DNA of 7,148 nt from Cellvibrionales bacterium UBA2511 (GTDB lineage Bacteria > Pseudomonadota > Gammaproteobacteria > Pseudomonadales > Porticoccaceae), in NCBI GenBank assembly GCA_002341315.1, contig DDNV01000026.1, positions 29,617 through 36,764 of the forward strand, in the 5' to 3' direction. The translations under genes were made by a program, and so were the position numbers. The notes below the pieces were generated by a model, which worked only from the letters and a program-made list of their open reading frames with translations, searched no databases and was not told the origin of the DNA. This document shows, piece by piece, positions 5,406-7,148 of this stretch; the first letter of the stretch is position 1; the number at the start of each line of letters is the position of its first letter.

Positions 5406-5975
5406 ATGAAATCCGAGTACAAAATGTCGCAATCGGCAGTGGAACTGGATTCAGCCCCAGGGGAAATAAAAACCATTTTGACCGAGCAAAAAAACAACTT
5501 TGGTTTTCTTCCCAACATGTACGCCACGATGGCCAATGCGCCTTCAATGTTGAAGATGTATCTGAATGGTTACCAGCTGTTCCGTCAGGAGGCGACTTTT
5601 TCACCAGTAGAGCAGGAAGTGGTTTTTCTGACTATCAGCCGGGAAAATGGCTGCGATTACTGCATGGGTGCCCACAGCATGATTGCGGACAAAATGTCAG
5701 GGGTTCCCGCTGACGTGACCGAGTCTATACGCAACCATGCACCAATTGATGATCCGAAATTACAGGTATTGCACGACTTTGTGGTTACCATGTTGAACAA
5801 ACGGGGAGCCCCATCCCGGTCAGAAGTGGAAGATTTTCTGGCTGCCGGTTATACCGAACAGCAAGTGTTGGAATTGATTGTGGCGATAGCGGTGAAAACG
5901 CTCAGTAACTACAGCAATCACCTGTTTCATACCGAGCTGGATGCAGTTTTTGCGGATTATCGTTGGGTGGGATAA
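5406..5975 (+). CDS. Carboxymuconolactone decarboxylase family, AhpD-like peroxidase-related protein
   Basis: This 189-residue protein belongs to the AhpD-like/CMD superfamily of small helical proteins. Residues 30-62 (NNFGFLPNMYATMANAP and following) are the usual family entry, and residues 71-90 carry the thiol centre: E71 upstream of CDYCMGAH with C83, C86 and H90. This CxxCxxxH arrangement is that of AhpD, where the cysteines reduce peroxides or pass electrons to a peroxiredoxin, so a thiol-based antioxidant or electrophile-detoxifying role is likely; ring-opening decarboxylase activity is less likely with the Cys pair present. There is no signal peptide, so it is cytoplasmic. The gene follows the TetR gene in the same direction after 217 bases holding two operator copies, which suggests repression by it. 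No peroxiredoxin or lipoyl partner gene is in the window. Length and motif are normal for the peroxidase-related subfamily; the substrate is unknown. Confidence 0.9.
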   Translation: MKSEYKMSQSAVELDSAPGEIKTILTEQKNNFGFLPNMYATMANAPSMLKMYLNGYQLFRQEATFSPVEQEVVFLTISRENGCDYCMGAHSMIADKMSGVPADVTESIRNHAPIDDPKLQVLHDFVVTMLNKRGAPSRSEVEDFLAAGYTEQQVLELIVAIAVKTLSNYSNHLFHTELDAVFADYRWVG

Positions 5976-5987
5976 GCCTGTGTAGCT

Positions 5988-6012
5988 GGCAGAGGAGACA
6001 TTCTCCTCTGCC
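5988..6012. terminator. Convergent hairpin between the AhpD-like and moeB-like genes
   Basis: GGCAGAGGAG (5988-5997) and CTCCTCTGCC (6003-6012) form a perfect 10-bp stem, with A5998-T6002 closing a 3-base loop. It starts 12 bases after one stop codon and lies 31 bases beyond the stop of the opposing gene. Neither strand has a proper T run after it (only TTGT on plus), so it is a hairpin likely serving both ends, but termination strength is uncertain. Confidence 0.6.
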
Positions 6013-6043
6013 TTGTCCACCTGCACTCGATAGGTCGAAAAAC

Positions 6044-7148
6044 TTAATGGTCCTGGTGGTCGTCCAGATCTTCCAATGTATATTTCAGCCAGGCCAACAC
6101 TCCGCCATCCAGGCTGGCTCCGTTGAAGCCCATCTCCTCCAAGAGTGCCAGTGCCTTGCCACTGCGAACGCCACTCTGGCAGTAGCAGAGCACGGTTGTT
6201 ACACCCTCAAGTTCCGCCAGCCGTTGCGGCAGTTCATCGAGCGGAATGTGCTGTCCGCCGATATGGAATGCCTGCCGCTCGGTTGGGCTGCGCACATCCA
6301 GTAACACACAATCACCTTGGTGGTGACGCTCCCGGAAGGCGTCGGGACTTAATCGAGCGCCTTCTCTGGTGTCGATATCTCTTGTGTCGAGCGTGCACTG
6401 GAGCAAAGCTTCCCGTGGCAAGTCGGGCGCGGCGGCGGGATCGCGGCAGGCGGCGCAATTGTCGCTGCGGGTCAATTGGATAGAGCGGAACTCCAGGTGG
6501 AGGGCATCCACCAGCAGCAGTTTGTTTTGCAGGGGTGTCGGCAGCCCCAGCAGGTATTTGATGGTCTCGTTGGCTTGTAATACGCCGAGTAGCCCCGGCA
6601 ATACACCGATTACCCCGGCACTGTTGCAGTCCTCCACGTTGGCGGGAGCCTCCGGGAAAAGGCAGCGGAAGCAGGCCCCTCCCGGAGTAAACAGGGCACA
6701 CTGGCCAAAAAATTTCTGGATACTGGCAAATACCCAGGGTTTATTGAGAGCGCAACAGTAATCGTTGATCAGGTAGCGGGCGCTGAAATTGTCGGTGCAA
6801 TCCACCACCAGATCGGCGGCGGACACCAACTCGGGGGCATTGTCGGCGCTGAGAAACGACTCAATGGCATCGACGCGGATATCCGGGTTGAGCCGCTGCA
6901 GTCGTTCTTTGGCGGCCTGTGCCTTGGGTTGTCCCACTTGGTCGTTATCAAAAATAATCTGCCGCTGCAGGTTGCTGGTGTCCACCGTATCGCCATCCAC
7001 CAGAGTAAGGTGTCCCACCCCGGCGGCGGCTAGATAAAGCACCACCGGCGAACCCAGTCCACCGGCACCAATCACCAGAATATGGGACTGTTTCAATTTC
7101 AGTTGTCCGGCGGCGCCCACTTCCGGAAGCTGGATGTGCCGGGTATAG
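6044..7148 (-). CDS. moeB: MoeB/ThiF-type adenylyltransferase fused to rhodanese, N-terminus cut off
   Basis: Read on the minus strand, the frame stays open to the right edge: nine residues before the GTG at 7120 give YTRHIQLPE, the standard MoeB start region, so only a few codons are missing and the GTG is not the start. Numbering from that Tyr, the E1-like domain shows GAGGLGSP (27-34, ATP loop), DGDTVDTSNLQRQ (from D51, with R62), K75, DCTDNF (D119), a zinc site of two CxxC pairs (C159/C162, C231/C234) and the candidate catalytic C174 in EDCNSAGV. After a short linker a rhodanese domain follows, with active-site loop CQSGVRS (C323). The E1 part adenylates the C-terminal Gly of a ubiquitin-like sulfur carrier (MoaD, or ThiS); the rhodanese can supply sulfur, as in Uba4/MOCS3. 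Nearby mobA and moaA favour the molybdopterin role, but no carrier gene is visible, so a ThiF role in thiamine synthesis is possible. Confidence 0.88.
   Translation of the reverse strand, partial: YTRHIQLPEVGAAGQLKLKQSHILVIGAGGLGSPVVLYLAAAGVGHLTLVDGDTVDTSNLQRQIIFDNDQVGQPKAQAAKERLQRLNPDIRVDAIESFLSADNAPELVSAADLVVDCTDNFSARYLINDYCCALNKPWVFASIQKFFGQCALFTPGGACFRCLFPEAPANVEDCNSAGVIGVLPGLLGVLQANETIKYLLGLPTPLQNKLLLVDALHLEFRSIQLTRSDNCAACRDPAAAPDLPREALLQCTLDTRDIDTREGARLSPDAFRERHHQGDCVLLDVRSPTERQAFHIGGQHIPLDELPQRLAELEGVTTVLCYCQSGVRSGKALALLEEMGFNGASLDGGVLAWLKYTLEDLDDHQDH

Noticed and set aside
6145..6761. Plus-strand open frames opposite the moeB-like gene
   Set aside because: They are Arg/Cys-rich translations antisense to a gene with intact ATP, zinc and rhodanese motifs.

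Overview
The window looks like chromosomal DNA of a free-living, probably marine or aquatic gammaproteobacterium of mid-range GC. This is inferred from the gene families (cytochrome c5, RimK-like ligase with its 7TM partner, MoeB-type proteins, short sigma70-like promoters) and from protein style. I cannot name the genus. Seven protein genes are visible: the first lacks its 5' end at the left edge, and the last, on the minus strand, lacks a few N-terminal codons at the right edge. No RNA gene, insertion sequence, CRISPR array or phage gene is visible. No stretch above 300 bases lacks a gene.

Layout. (1) Positions 3-2098: a two-gene unit coding for a membrane protein with a catalytically dead transglutaminase domain and a multi-helix membrane domain, overlapped by 4 bases by a RimK-like ATP-grasp ligase. 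(2) 2134-2691: a self-contained cytochrome c5 gene with its own promoter, lipoprotein signal and strong intrinsic terminator. (3) 2774-4534: two molybdenum-cofactor genes, mobA and moaA, separated by about 190 bases that can form a long bulged helix. (4) 4567-5975: a TetR-family regulator and an AhpD-like (carboxymuconolactone decarboxylase family) CxxC protein. (5) 6044-7148, minus strand: a MoeB/ThiF-type adenylyltransferase fused to a rhodanese domain, converging on the AhpD-like gene across a perfect hairpin.

How the parts fit. MoaA makes the first intermediate of molybdopterin, the MoeB-like protein would activate the sulfur carrier of molybdopterin synthase, and MobA attaches GMP to finished cofactor, so three steps of one pathway flank the TetR/AhpD-like pair. 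The clearest unexplained signal is in that pair. Three copies of a 16-bp, partly palindromic element (invariant G.ACCG....GTCC) occur in the window. One sits between the -35 and -10 of the tetR promoter, and two lie in the 217-bp gap before the AhpD-like gene. The latter two share a longer layout, TTTTGCC-N7-operator, repeated exactly 169 bp apart. The regulator has a cysteine at residue 106 and a lysine at 175, matching by ungapped alignment the redox-sensing pair of E. coli NemR. Together these suggest a compact thiol/electrophile- or peroxide-responsive circuit in which a TetR repressor controls itself and a peroxidase-like effector. This is inference from sequence and has not been shown experimentally here.
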